A stretch of DNA of 64,000 bases, taken from the NCBI RefSeq assembly GCF_039545035.1, contig NZ_BAABRO010000016.1:62001-126000 (forward strand), written 5' to 3'. The notes below the pieces were generated by a model that did not search any database, was not told the DNA's origin, and saw nothing but the letters and a program-made list of their open reading frames with translations. The first letter of the stretch is position 1. Each line of letters opens with the position of its first letter. The stretch comes from Novipirellula caenicola (GTDB taxonomy: Bacteria > Planctomycetota > Planctomycetia > Pirellulales > Pirellulaceae). Below are positions 45,989 through 56,063 of the stretch, in pieces. A program made the translations under genes and the position numbers.

Positions 45989-46831
45989 ATGGCTGATATC
46001 ACTGCGGCAGCGGTGAAGGCGTTCCGTGAGCGTACGGGATTGCCGATGATGGACTGCAAAAAAGCGTTGACCGAAGCGGGTGGCGACGAAGAAAAGGCGG
46101 TTGAGCTACTTCGTAAAAAAGGCCAAGCTCTCGCCGACAAGCGTAGCGATCGCGAAACCGCATTTGGTCGTTTCGGCCTTTACATCGGTACCGACAAAAA
46201 GGTCGGCGCGATGGTTGAATTGCTTTGCGAAAGCGCTCCTGTGACGACCAACGAGCAGTTCGTGCAATTGGCTGCGGACTTGGCTCAGCAATACGCGACC
46301 GGTCCAGGTGCCGCCAACGCTGAAGAATTGCTTGCCCAAGACTCGCCTTCGCAACCTGGCACGACCTTGGCGACTCAAAAAGAAGACATGTTCAACCGCA
46401 TCCGCGAAGTCTTCAAGGTCGGACGGATGATCCGCGTCGAAGGCACTTGCGGCGGCTACATGCACCACGCCGGAACCACCGCGGGTGTTTTGGTCGAAAT
46501 CGAAGGCGGCAACGACGAAGCTGCAAAAGACGTTTCGATGCACATCGCTGCGATGCGTCCAGAAAGCTTGAGCAAGGATTCGATCGATCCTGCGGTTGTC
46601 GCCAGCGAGCGAGAAGTTTTGTTGGAAGCTGCCATCGCCGAAGGCAAACCACAAAACATCGCCGAAAAAATGGTCGATGGCCGGATGCAAAAGTTCTATG
46701 CCGAACGCTGCTTGCTTGAGCAGCCGTTTGTCAAAGACGACAAGCAATCGGTCGGCGAATACGCCAAAGCCAACGGCATGACCGTCAAGAATTACTGGCA
46801 CTGGGTCATCGGCGAAAAAGTCGACGCCTAA
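45989..46831 (+). CDS. tsf: Elongation factor Ts
   Basis: EF-Ts exchanges GDP for GTP on EF-Tu. The UBA-like N-terminal domain is seen in MADITAAAVKAFRERTGLPMMDCKKALTEAGGDEEKAVELLRKKG, and the core in GAMVELLCESAPVTTNEQF, MHIAAMRPESL and VDGRMQKFYAERCLLEQPFVKDDKQSVGEY. Length is 280 residues, as usual. The chosen ATG follows a purine-rich GGAGATGAAGAG; a longer in-frame extension from 45905 lacks similarity. A terminator follows 48 bp after the stop codon, so pyrH is likely transcribed from its own promoter. Confidence 0.98.
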   Translation: MADITAAAVKAFRERTGLPMMDCKKALTEAGGDEEKAVELLRKKGQALADKRSDRETAFGRFGLYIGTDKKVGAMVELLCESAPVTTNEQFVQLAADLAQQYATGPGAANAEELLAQDSPSQPGTTLATQKEDMFNRIREVFKVGRMIRVEGTCGGYMHHAGTTAGVLVEIEGGNDEAAKDVSMHIAAMRPESLSKDSIDPAVVASEREVLLEAAIAEGKPQNIAEKMVDGRMQKFYAERCLLEQPFVKDDKQSVGEYAKANGMTVKNYWHWVIGEKVDA

Positions 46832-46878
46832 TCCCGCCTCGCATTGCCACCGACGCGGTGGTCACTGCAAACCACGAT

Positions 46879-46916
46879 AACCTCGCTTGTCCCCCATCGG
46901 ACCGGCGAGGTTTTTT
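46879..46916 (+). terminator. Intrinsic terminator after tsf
   Basis: AACCTCGC and GCGAGGTT form an 8-bp stem with an 18-nt loop, and the 3' arm runs into a stretch of six T residues. It sits just beyond tsf and separates it from pyrH. Confidence 0.8.
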
Positions 46917-46980
46917 CGTATACTTTCCGTTATGCTAGGCACAAGCAAAATGCCAGGGCCAAGCAGATTCGCGATATCCG

Positions 46981-47018
46981 CGATCCTGGCACTGCTGGCC
47001 GATCCTGGCACTGCTGAC
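46981..47018. repeat. 19-bp tandem duplication upstream of pyrH
   Basis: CGATCCTGGCACTGCTGGC is followed immediately by CGATCCTGGCACTGCTGAC, one mismatch, in the presumed pyrH leader. It is probably a recent replication slip; a doubled regulator site is possible but not shown. Confidence 0.85.
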
Positions 47019-47080
47019 ACACGAACAACGCTCTGGTTTTCAACTGCCCCCGCTTTATCAACGCGAAAGTCTCTCACACC

Positions 47081-47851
47081 ATGTCTGACGCTCCCCAGTC
47101 GGATGGCTCCGACGTCCAATCTCACTTGCACTACAAACGCGTCGTCTTGAAGCTCAGCGGCGAGAGTCTCGCTGATTCGGGCGGACGCGGAATCAGTGGC
47201 GAAGAATCGGGCGAGATCGCTCGCCAAATCAAATTAGCGCACGATACCGGCTGCCAAATTGCGATCGTGATCGGCGGTGGCAATATCCTCCGCGGCGCCC
47301 AATTTTCCGGCAGCAATTCGATGGTCCACGAGGCGACTGCGCATTACATGGGGATGCTGGCGACGATCATCAACTCGTTGGCCATGCAAGACGCGCTGGA
47401 AGCACACGGATTGCAGACTCGGGTGATGTCGGCAATCCCCACCGACAAGATCGCCGAGACCTTTATCCGCCGTCGTGCACTGCGTCATTTGAACCGCGGC
47501 CGAATCGTGATCCTTGCCGCCGGGATCGGGAACCCGTTTGTCACCACCGACACCGCTGCGGCGCAGCGAGCGCTTGAAATCGAAGCCGACGTGGTGCTCA
47601 AAGCGACTCGCGTGGACGGCGTTTACAGCGACGACCCAGAAAAGAATCCGCATGCCGTACTGTACGAATCGCTAACCTATAGCGACGTGATGGAAAAGAA
47701 CTTGCGAGTGATGGATGCCACCGCGATCGCCCTGTGCAGCGAACACAAAAAGCCGATTGTGGTCTTTAACTTTAAAAAGAATGGAAACATCGTTCGAGCC
47801 ATCTCTGGCGAAAACGTCGGAACATGGATCGGCGCTGAAAAGAAAAATTAG
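47081..47851 (+). CDS. pyrH: Uridylate kinase (UMP kinase)
   Basis: UMP kinase phosphorylates UMP to UDP for nucleotide and cell-wall precursor supply. It is an amino-acid-kinase fold protein: [70 protein letters not shown] and [15 protein letters not shown] are all diagnostic. The polar first 15 residues precede the conserved core. Its position between tsf and frr is the common bacterial order. Total length of 256 residues is slightly above E. coli PyrH. Confidence 0.97.
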   Translation: MSDAPQSDGSDVQSHLHYKRVVLKLSGESLADSGGRGISGEESGEIARQIKLAHDTGCQIAIVIGGGNILRGAQFSGSNSMVHEATAHYMGMLATIINSLAMQDALEAHGLQTRVMSAIPTDKIAETFIRRRALRHLNRGRIVILAAGIGNPFVTTDTAAAQRALEIEADVVLKATRVDGVYSDDPEKNPHAVLYESLTYSDVMEKNLRVMDATAIALCSEHKKPIVVFNFKKNGNIVRAISGENVGTWIGAEKKN

Positions 47852-47930
47852 CCGCCGCCTCCGATGGCTCGTGTTACATAATAACTATCTCTAGTCTTCC
47901 CCACTGTTACCCAATTCCCAAGGATGCAAG

Positions 47931-48491
47931 ATGTCCACCGATGATGTGCTTCTCGATGCCGAAGAACGTATGGAAAAAGCGATCTCCGTTCTCAGCCATA
48001 ACTTGGCCGGGATCCGCACAGGACGTGCGAACCCAGGCTTGGTGGACTCGTTGAAAGTCGAAGTCTACGGTTCGGCAACTCCGCTCAAGCAGCTTGCTTC
48101 GATCGGAACCCCTGAGCCCCAGCAGATCGTGATCCGCCCCTACGATGCAGGCACGATCAAAGAAATTGAAAAGGCGATTGTCGCTGGCGACTTGGGGTTG
48201 AACCCGCAAAATGACGGACGCATCATTCGTTTGAATGTGCCACCGCTTTCCACCGAGGTGCGAAAGAAAATGGTTTCGCGGATCAAGGAATTGTCCGAAG
48301 AATCCAAGGTCGCGATTCGTAACATCCGTCGTGATGCCAACAAGGCGATCGATAACGCGGAAAAGGCCAAAGAGATCTCTGAGGACGATCGCGATCGTAT
48401 GAAGGAAGACGTCCAAGAGTTGACCAAGAAATACGAGACGCAGGCAGCTGAGCTGGCCAAAAGTCGCGAATCCGAAGTGCTCGACAGCTAG
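47931..48491 (+). CDS. frr: Ribosome recycling factor
   Basis: RRF splits the post-termination ribosome together with EF-G. The 186-residue, mostly helical protein shows MEKAISVLSHNLAGIRTGRANPGLVDSLKVEVYG, TPLKQLASIGTPEPQQIVIRPYD, GLNPQNDGRIIRLNVPPLS and the C-terminal VAIRNIRRDANKAI, all typical. It starts at an ATG 79 bp after pyrH and is likely in the same transcript. A strong hairpin follows it. Confidence 0.98.
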   Translation: MSTDDVLLDAEERMEKAISVLSHNLAGIRTGRANPGLVDSLKVEVYGSATPLKQLASIGTPEPQQIVIRPYDAGTIKEIEKAIVAGDLGLNPQNDGRIIRLNVPPLSTEVRKKMVSRIKELSEESKVAIRNIRRDANKAIDNAEKAKEISEDDRDRMKEDVQELTKKYETQAAELAKSRESEVLDS

Positions 48492-48534
48492 TCGCAGCAA
48501 TGCTGCGGCGGATGGTTGGCTCGTTTTTCAATTT

Positions 48535-48565
48535 TTTATCGGTGCGGCGTGAGCCGCCCGATAAA
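48535..48565 (+). terminator. Hairpin after frr
   Basis: TTTATCGG-T-GCGGC and GCCGC-CCGATAAA form a strong stem around a GTGA loop just after the frr stop. A T-rich stretch (GTTTTTTCG) follows 12 bases later. It probably ends the pyrH-frr transcript, though the T-run is not directly adjacent. Confidence 0.55.
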
Positions 48566-48855
48566 TTTCGAACGTTTTTTCGACGCAGTCGGGCGGGCCT
48601 CGCGCCGCACCGCTGCCCAGTGCAGATGGCATTGGCCGTTGGCCGGCGGCGAATTTTTAGAGATGCTTTCGGAGCATGGTTTCCAGGCACGTGTTTTCTA
48701 AGCATGGGCCGAATCCGCCTCCGCCAATCGGGTGAAAATCGAGGCGACCCAGGCGAAGCGGGCCGCCGGGCAGGATAGAATGAGAGGATGGGCTTTTTCT
48801 CAAATTGTGCTCGACATTCCTCCTTTCCAACCTCGGCCAACGCCTCGTGTGTTCC

Positions 48856-50463
48856 ATGCCCTTATCTCTGATCTGTCCTCGCTGTAGTAAGTCCGTGTCG
48901 ATCCCAGATCGTTCGGCCGGACAGCGTGTCTCGTGTCCTCATTGTGCTACCGCGTTTCTGGCTCCCGGTTTAAGTGCAACGACCAGCGATGATGCCGACG
49001 ATTGGTTGACGCTGGACACCGATCCCGTTCCAGCGAATCCACTTTCCGCGGGGCCCAGCGAAAAGAACCCACCGCGACGATCGGATCGCTCCAGCGACAA
49101 TGTTCGCGATGACGACGATTCTCAGCCCGACGACGATTTGTTGCTCGGAGAGTTTGCTGCCGAGTTGGACGAGTTTGCTTCGACGGTGGAATCGGTCCCC
49201 AAGCCGAAATCGGCAAGCATCGACGACGGAGATGATCCGTTTGTCCTTCGCCCGGCGCTGTCTCGGCCGCCCGTCGGAGCGCCACGGCCTGCCCCGGTTC
49301 TCCCCACCCCGGTCAATCCCCCTTCGGCGTCCTCCGCTAAAGACAATTCCGCAAACGACGATGATGTGATCGAACTTGGCGACGAGAACATCGTCGGTGA
49401 CGAGATGGACCTGGCTGCCGAATTGGGAACCAAGCCGGCGGCGGTGGAATACGCCACCGAGTACCGCGTGCAATGTTTGACCTGCGGATCGCAGCGGATG
49501 GTCCACGCCAGCCAAGCGGGAAAGACGATCAAGTGCAATGATTGCCATTCTCCGATCCGAGTCCGTCAGCCTCCGCGGGTGCCCAAAAAGGTCGTGATCG
49601 ACATCGACAACGCCGCTACGTTTGCCTTCGAGGCGTCGCAGGTTTCGTCGTCCGATCGCCGCTCGGATCCCTACCGTAAATCCGCTCAGCAATTGCTTGA
49701 CGAAGCATCGCGAGTCGAAGAACGGGTACAAAAACATGACGACGACATCCCCAGCATCAGCGGATGGCTGGCGGACATCTTTGGTATTTTTCGTGACCTT
49801 GGCGTGCTCGCTCACTGGGTCGCATTGTCGCTGATCGCATCGGTCCCCGCGATCGTGGTCTTGGCATCGGAAGTCCGCGTTTTACAGATTGCCTTGGTGC
49901 CGGCGGGAATCGTGTTCGGATTGGTGGTGGTCAGTTGTGGCTTCGCCATCCTGCAGTCGATTGCCAACGGAGAAGACAAGGTCAGCGAATGGCCTGTGTT
50001 CGATCCGATGGGGTGGCTCGAGAATTTGATCGAGGTGTTCTCTGCTGCCGGCTTTGCCATCATTCCCGTCTACGGGCTCGCTCAATTTGTGTTTGGGCAA
50101 TCGTTGCTTACCGCCGCACTGACGATGCTGTCGCTGTACATCTTCTTTCCCTTTGTGTTGCTGTCGATGCTCGATAGCAACAGTCCGTTGACGCCGTTTT
50201 CAGCCGAAGTGGCCCGCAGTGTGACCCGCGCCCAAGAGGCTTGGGGAGGACTTTATTTCACTGCCGCGATTATGTTTTTTGCCTTATTCTTGACTTATGC
50301 CGTTTCCTCGACGTTGCCCTCGCCGGTTGCAGCGGTGGGAGGCATCTTTTTGACCGTGGGAATGGCATTCGTTTACTTTGCCATGATCGGCCGGTTGGCC
50401 TATGCCATTGGACAAGAAGTCAGTGAACCGCCTACGACCAAAACAAGCGACCAAGCAAAGTAG
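48856..50463 (+). CDS. Double zinc-ribbon membrane protein
   Basis: The 535-residue protein starts with a zinc ribbon (CPRC at about 6-9 and CPHC at about 30-33), has an acidic, Ser/Pro-rich linker of about 160 residues, then a second ribbon (CLTCGSQ and CNDCHSP). The C-terminal half has about six membrane spans (WVALSLIASVPAIVVLASEV, ALVPAGIVFGLVVVSCGFAI, AGFAIIPVYGLAQFVFG, LLTAALTMLSLYIFFPFVLL and two more). Ribbon-plus-membrane proteins of this kind are frequent in Planctomycetes. I do not recognise a function; membrane recruitment of nucleic acid or protein by the cytoplasmic ribbons is a guess. The ATG at MPLSLICP is preferred over a frame beginning 51 bp upstream. Confidence 0.7.
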   Translation: MPLSLICPRCSKSVSIPDRSAGQRVSCPHCATAFLAPGLSATTSDDADDWLTLDTDPVPANPLSAGPSEKNPPRRSDRSSDNVRDDDDSQPDDDLLLGEFAAELDEFASTVESVPKPKSASIDDGDDPFVLRPALSRPPVGAPRPAPVLPTPVNPPSASSAKDNSANDDDVIELGDENIVGDEMDLAAELGTKPAAVEYATEYRVQCLTCGSQRMVHASQAGKTIKCNDCHSPIRVRQPPRVPKKVVIDIDNAATFAFEASQVSSSDRRSDPYRKSAQQLLDEASRVEERVQKHDDDIPSISGWLADIFGIFRDLGVLAHWVALSLIASVPAIVVLASEVRVLQIALVPAGIVFGLVVVSCGFAILQSIANGEDKVSEWPVFDPMGWLENLIEVFSAAGFAIIPVYGLAQFVFGQSLLTAALTMLSLYIFFPFVLLSMLDSNSPLTPFSAEVARSVTRAQEAWGGLYFTAAIMFFALFLTYAVSSTLPSPVAAVGGIFLTVGMAFVYFAMIGRLAYAIGQEVSEPPTTKTSDQAK

Positions 50464-50593
50464 TTCGGCACGGATCGTGTCGCCCCCTACGTCGTGAAAG
50501 CGAAGCAAACCGAGTCATCCAAGAACCGCGTGCAATCCACAGGCGGCTTGTCATTGTTGTCCCCCACACAACCCTGAGTGCGATTAATTAGCA

Positions 50594-51658
50594 ATGCCAA
50601 AGATGGCCCCCTACCCTAACGGCGATACGGAACCGGTGGCGACCGAGTTGCCTCATGCGTCGGTGCCGATTGGCAAACTGTGGGGGCATCCATTGGCGTT
50701 GTCGTATTGGGTGCTGTTTGCCACCGCTGCGATCGCGGGAGTGATCACGATTGTGGGAAGCGGACCTGGCAACCAAGACCTGGCACTCGCTTCCCTGGTG
50801 GGTTCGGTCGTTTGGATCGTTGGATGGTTCATTCAAGCGGTCATCTATGCGGGGTTTGCGGTTCGCCGCGACGTCGTGCTCTCATTTAGTTTGGTCGGCA
50901 TCGGATGGCATCAAGGCGCGATGACCGCCAAGCGAACCTCGTCCGCGGCAATTGCGACACTTGCGGCGCTCGTTGGCGTCGGAGCAGGGTTGATTGCGAT
51001 CGCAAAGTCCACCGAGGCTGCTGCCTCGGTGGACGACGCAGGACTGTTCGCGATTCCTGGGCTGGGGATGACGCCCGCGGATTCGATGCTGCACTTTTCG
51101 GGGTGGCTGTTCTGGCTGCAAGCGGTGGGACAACTCTACCCGCTGCGGATGACGTTAGGGCGTCATTTGATTGCATCGCTGATAGTCACGGTCGGTCCCA
51201 AATTGTCGCCGGCGGTCGCCGCCATTCTGCTGCACCGCATGTTATTAGGGATCAGTCTTCTGATGGTCGGTGTCGCGATCGCGACGATGCGGTTCGATCA
51301 ACCGCTGATCATGCCACGTTGGCCATTATTCTTGTTGCTAGCATTTGCATTGATTCGAACGGCTAGCGTGGCAAGGTCGCGGCAGCTGATTGAGTCGTTG
51401 TGGGAGCGATCGGTGGAATTGGAATCGGGCGAAGAGCTGCCACCGCCTGACCGGCTTCGCGAGCGGCTGTGGGGATGGTTCGCCCGTCGGCGAGCGCGGC
51501 GAGCGTTACAACGCGAGCATGATGAAGCCGTTGACGCCACCAAACTGGACCAGATCCTCGAGCGGTTACACGATCAGGGGCCTGATTCGCTGAGTCACCA
51601 GGACCGGGTGATTTTGAAGCGAGTCAGCGAATCGCTTAAGAAACACCGCAATTCCTAG
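50594..51658 (+). CDS. Polytopic membrane protein, possible degenerate M50/S2P-like fold
   Basis: About five or six spans fill the first 240 residues: SYWVLFATAAIAGVITIVG, LVGSVVWIVGWFIQAVIYAGF, AIATLAALVGVGAGLIAIA, HFSGWLFWLQAVGQLYPLRMTLG, LIASLIVTVGP and later ones. A cytoplasmic charged tail ends in LDQILERLHDQGPDSLSHQDRVILKRVSESLKK, a pattern shared with the C-termini of planctomycete rhomboid- and S2P-type proteins. VVWIVGWFIQAV occupies the place where M50 proteases have HELGHAL, and WLQAVGQLYPLRMTLGR resembles the NLLPxxPLDGG segment with the aspartate lost. I infer a catalytically dead relative; this is speculative. The gene is on the same strand as the zinc-ribbon gene, 130 bp downstream. 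Confidence 0.55.
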   Translation: MPKMAPYPNGDTEPVATELPHASVPIGKLWGHPLALSYWVLFATAAIAGVITIVGSGPGNQDLALASLVGSVVWIVGWFIQAVIYAGFAVRRDVVLSFSLVGIGWHQGAMTAKRTSSAAIATLAALVGVGAGLIAIAKSTEAAASVDDAGLFAIPGLGMTPADSMLHFSGWLFWLQAVGQLYPLRMTLGRHLIASLIVTVGPKLSPAVAAILLHRMLLGISLLMVGVAIATMRFDQPLIMPRWPLFLLLAFALIRTASVARSRQLIESLWERSVELESGEELPPPDRLRERLWGWFARRRARRALQREHDEAVDATKLDQILERLHDQGPDSLSHQDRVILKRVSESLKKHRNS

Positions 51659-51779
51659 AACCTCTGCTCGGCAGCGGCGACCGGGGTTTTGCTGGAACCC
51701 GATTTCTTTGTAAGCTGTAAAAAACGAAAATAATACGCGTGAATACGCTCTTGATAGAACAACGGGATAGGATGCTCTT

Positions 51780-52526
51780 ATGATTGTTGCTGCTTCGACA
51801 GAATGTTGGCCCGAAATGGAATTACGCGAAGCAATCGAAGTGCTCCAGGATTTGGAGTTCACTGCCGTTGAAATCGCGCTTCACGAATCGGGAAAGATCA
51901 AACCGAGCGACTTGGTGACCGACGTCGATCGGGCGGCGCAGATTCTGCGAAGCTCGCACCGCATGGATATCTCGGGATACAGTGTCCAGCTCGCATCGAC
52001 TGGCGACCAGCACTACGCTGATTTCAAAGAGATCTGTCGCATTGCCAAAGCGACCAAGGTGGTCAACATCACCGTCCCATCGGCTGAGCTTGGAACCCCG
52101 TTTAACGAAGAAGTGGAACACCTTCAAAAGTTGGTCAAGGTTGCCGAAACCGAAGGCGCCCGAGTGGCGGTTCGCTGCCAATTAGGGTGTTTAAGCGAAG
52201 ACCCCGATACATTGATGGTGTTGTGCAACAACGTCGACGGACTGGGGGTGACCTTTGACCCCAGCGTCTATATCGCGGGCAAAGCGAACACCAAGAACTT
52301 GGACAAGATTTTGAAGTTCGTTTGCAATGTCCATCTTCGCGACACACGTCCTGATGCATTCCAAGTCAGCGTGGGACAAGGCGAGGTGGATTACGGAAAA
52401 TTGGTGACCCAATTGGAACGTGAGAAGTACGACCGCGCGTTGACGGTGCACATGTCGCCGATCGAAGGGCTCGATCATCGTGTGGAACTGCGAAAGCTAC
52501 GCCGTTTGCTCGAAACGTTGATCTAG
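51780..52526 (+). CDS. Sugar phosphate isomerase/epimerase-like TIM-barrel protein
   Basis: The 248-residue protein has the AP-endonuclease-2 / xylose-isomerase-like barrel pattern: IVAASTECWPEMELREAIEVLQDLEFTAVEIALHE, then KVVNITVPSAELGTPF, GLGVTFDPSVYIAGK, NVHLRDTRPDAFQVSVGQGEVDYGKLV and a final HMSP strand. Barrel ends normally carry E, D, H and E metal ligands; here the glutamate after the fourth strand and the last one are not in their usual place (VRCQLG, VHMSP), so activity on a sugar is doubtful. The start ATG is clear. It is a single gene after the membrane protein and converges with the glycosidase. Confidence 0.72.
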   Translation: MIVAASTECWPEMELREAIEVLQDLEFTAVEIALHESGKIKPSDLVTDVDRAAQILRSSHRMDISGYSVQLASTGDQHYADFKEICRIAKATKVVNITVPSAELGTPFNEEVEHLQKLVKVAETEGARVAVRCQLGCLSEDPDTLMVLCNNVDGLGVTFDPSVYIAGKANTKNLDKILKFVCNVHLRDTRPDAFQVSVGQGEVDYGKLVTQLEREKYDRALTVHMSPIEGLDHRVELRKLRRLLETLI

Positions 52527-52592
52527 TCGCGTCGCACCATTCGATCCGCCGCATCACGCATGCGGCGTCATCGAGGGTGAGACGCATTTCGC

Positions 52593-54830
<2,238 letters not shown>

Positions 54831-54934
54831 GGCTTCAACTTGTTTCGGACGCGTTGCATCGGGAAGTTTTGAGGATCACTTTAACTGAAGCATCTTAATT
54901 TACCAGCAATCGCAAGTCACTTGGACGATCGCCC

Positions 54935-54960
54935 GTAGCGAAAGTCGCCAACGACTTTCG
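54935..54960. repeat. Short interspersed palindrome (copy 2)
   Basis: GTAGCGAAAGTCGCCAACGACTTTCG differs from the copy at 11107-11132 only by one inserted base and the end base. Both can form the CGAAAGTC/GACTTTCG hairpin. Confidence 0.55.
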
Positions 54961-55014
54961 TTTCATTGCGTATGCCCTCCGAAACTGAGGCACGAGTTTA
55001 GCTATGACCTGAAA

Positions 55015-55155
55015 ATGCTCGCCGCGTTGACCGTCATCCCTGACCGCCTTCACATCCTGGTCATCCCTATCTGTCTCTTGAACATCGCCGCGATGAACGC
55101 GTTGTTCGGCCAATGGTGGTCTGCCACCGATGACGCCGATGTTAGCCAGCCTTGA
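55015..55155 (+). CDS. Possible 46-residue membrane protein
   Basis: An ATG frame encodes a hydrophobic peptide (ILVIPICLLNIAAMNALFG is the core) with a short acidic tail ATDDADVSQP. Such a composition is compatible with a small membrane protein. There is no ribosome binding site, and the frame could equally be a remnant or a chance open frame. Confidence 0.25.
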   Translation: MLAALTVIPDRLHILVIPICLLNIAAMNALFGQWWSATDDADVSQP

Positions 55156-55316
55156 TTGCTTGTGATGTCACCTAGTCTCTATTCGCCACTGCGGCCCCAC
55201 CCTCGCAGCGATGGCTGTTAGAATGATCGGTCCGTTCGTGACGCGTGTGCCCTGCTGTGAACCAAACGTCATGATTCAGCTGGATTGTTTATCTGAACTG
55301 TTCGCTTTACCTCGTT

Positions 55317-56063
55317 TTGTCGGATTACTGTTTGTTTGCGACGAGCTCACGACCGCTTCGGCTGATCCGCATCACGCTGTTGCTCGCAGCCATCCTCGGC
55401 GTGGCGGGATCGATTGGATATAGCCGGCAACTGGCTCGGCTCCGCCACACGCACGCGGAGTTGCGCGAGCAGGTGGGATTGTTAGACGTCGAAGATCCGA
55501 CGAAGGTGGCCATCGCGTCTGTTTCTTACTTGCAGGAGGATATCCCGCCGGGGGTGGACCAAGCGTATGTGTGGCAATACCGCATCCACATTCCGGCGAA
55601 CTATGGTCAGCGTTATAAAACTCAGCGTGGATTGGTGACGGCGGATTCGCCACGCGGTCGTGGCAGTTCGGGTGGAAGTTGGAGCGGTTCAAATTCCCAA
55701 GCCGAGGAAGTGCTTGTGACGATCGCACTGATTCACGCCGACGGCAAATGGATGTTCTGTCGCACTACCGGAGGCAGTTCCAGTACGGCGACCATGCCTG
55801 ACGAATTCGTAATCGATGCACTTGAGGATCTCGTCATCGACGTGCCGGTAACGCCCGAACAGGCCACCCGTACTTTTGAAATCGACGAGGCAATCTGTTT
55901 GTTTCGACTGCGTGAAAAGAGTCTTGCAAAGAAGCGAAATGGCGATCCCGAGGCCGACTTGTATCCAGGACTCGTGGTCTACCTCTACAGCGACAAACAC
56001 AGCGACGCCTTTGACACTTGGGCTCGCGGAAAGGCCGGATCGATGCAGGAAGCCATGCCATGA
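55317..56063 (+). CDS. Membrane-anchored hypothetical protein of a two-gene unit
   Basis: The 248-residue protein starts with TTG and has a single N-terminal span (LIRITLLLAAILGVAGSIGY, residues 15-35), then a short coiled stretch and a periplasmic domain with YVWQYRIHIPANYGQRYKT, VLVTIALIHADGKWMFCRT, FEIDEAICLFRLREKS and a C-terminal YSDKHSDAF. A Gly/Ser-rich loop lies in the middle. I recognise no family. The stop codon overlaps the start of the next gene (ATGA), so translation is coupled and the two proteins probably work together. Confidence 0.6.
   Translation: MSDYCLFATSSRPLRLIRITLLLAAILGVAGSIGYSRQLARLRHTHAELREQVGLLDVEDPTKVAIASVSYLQEDIPPGVDQAYVWQYRIHIPANYGQRYKTQRGLVTADSPRGRGSSGGSWSGSNSQAEEVLVTIALIHADGKWMFCRTTGGSSSTATMPDEFVIDALEDLVIDVPVTPEQATRTFEIDEAICLFRLREKSLAKKRNGDPEADLYPGLVVYLYSDKHSDAFDTWARGKAGSMQEAMP

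Larger units (their letters stand above)
54831..55316. other. Intergenic region after the GH5 gene
   Basis: This 486-bp gap carries a dispersed palindrome (54935-54960) and possibly a small membrane-protein frame (55015-55155). The promoter of the GH5 gene on the minus strand should lie at its left end. No other structure is evident. Confidence 0.4.

Noticed and set aside
54895-55113. 72-residue open frame on the minus strand after the GH5 gene
   Set aside because: Spans the dispersed palindrome and has no coding signature; the plus-strand small frame is somewhat better but also weak.
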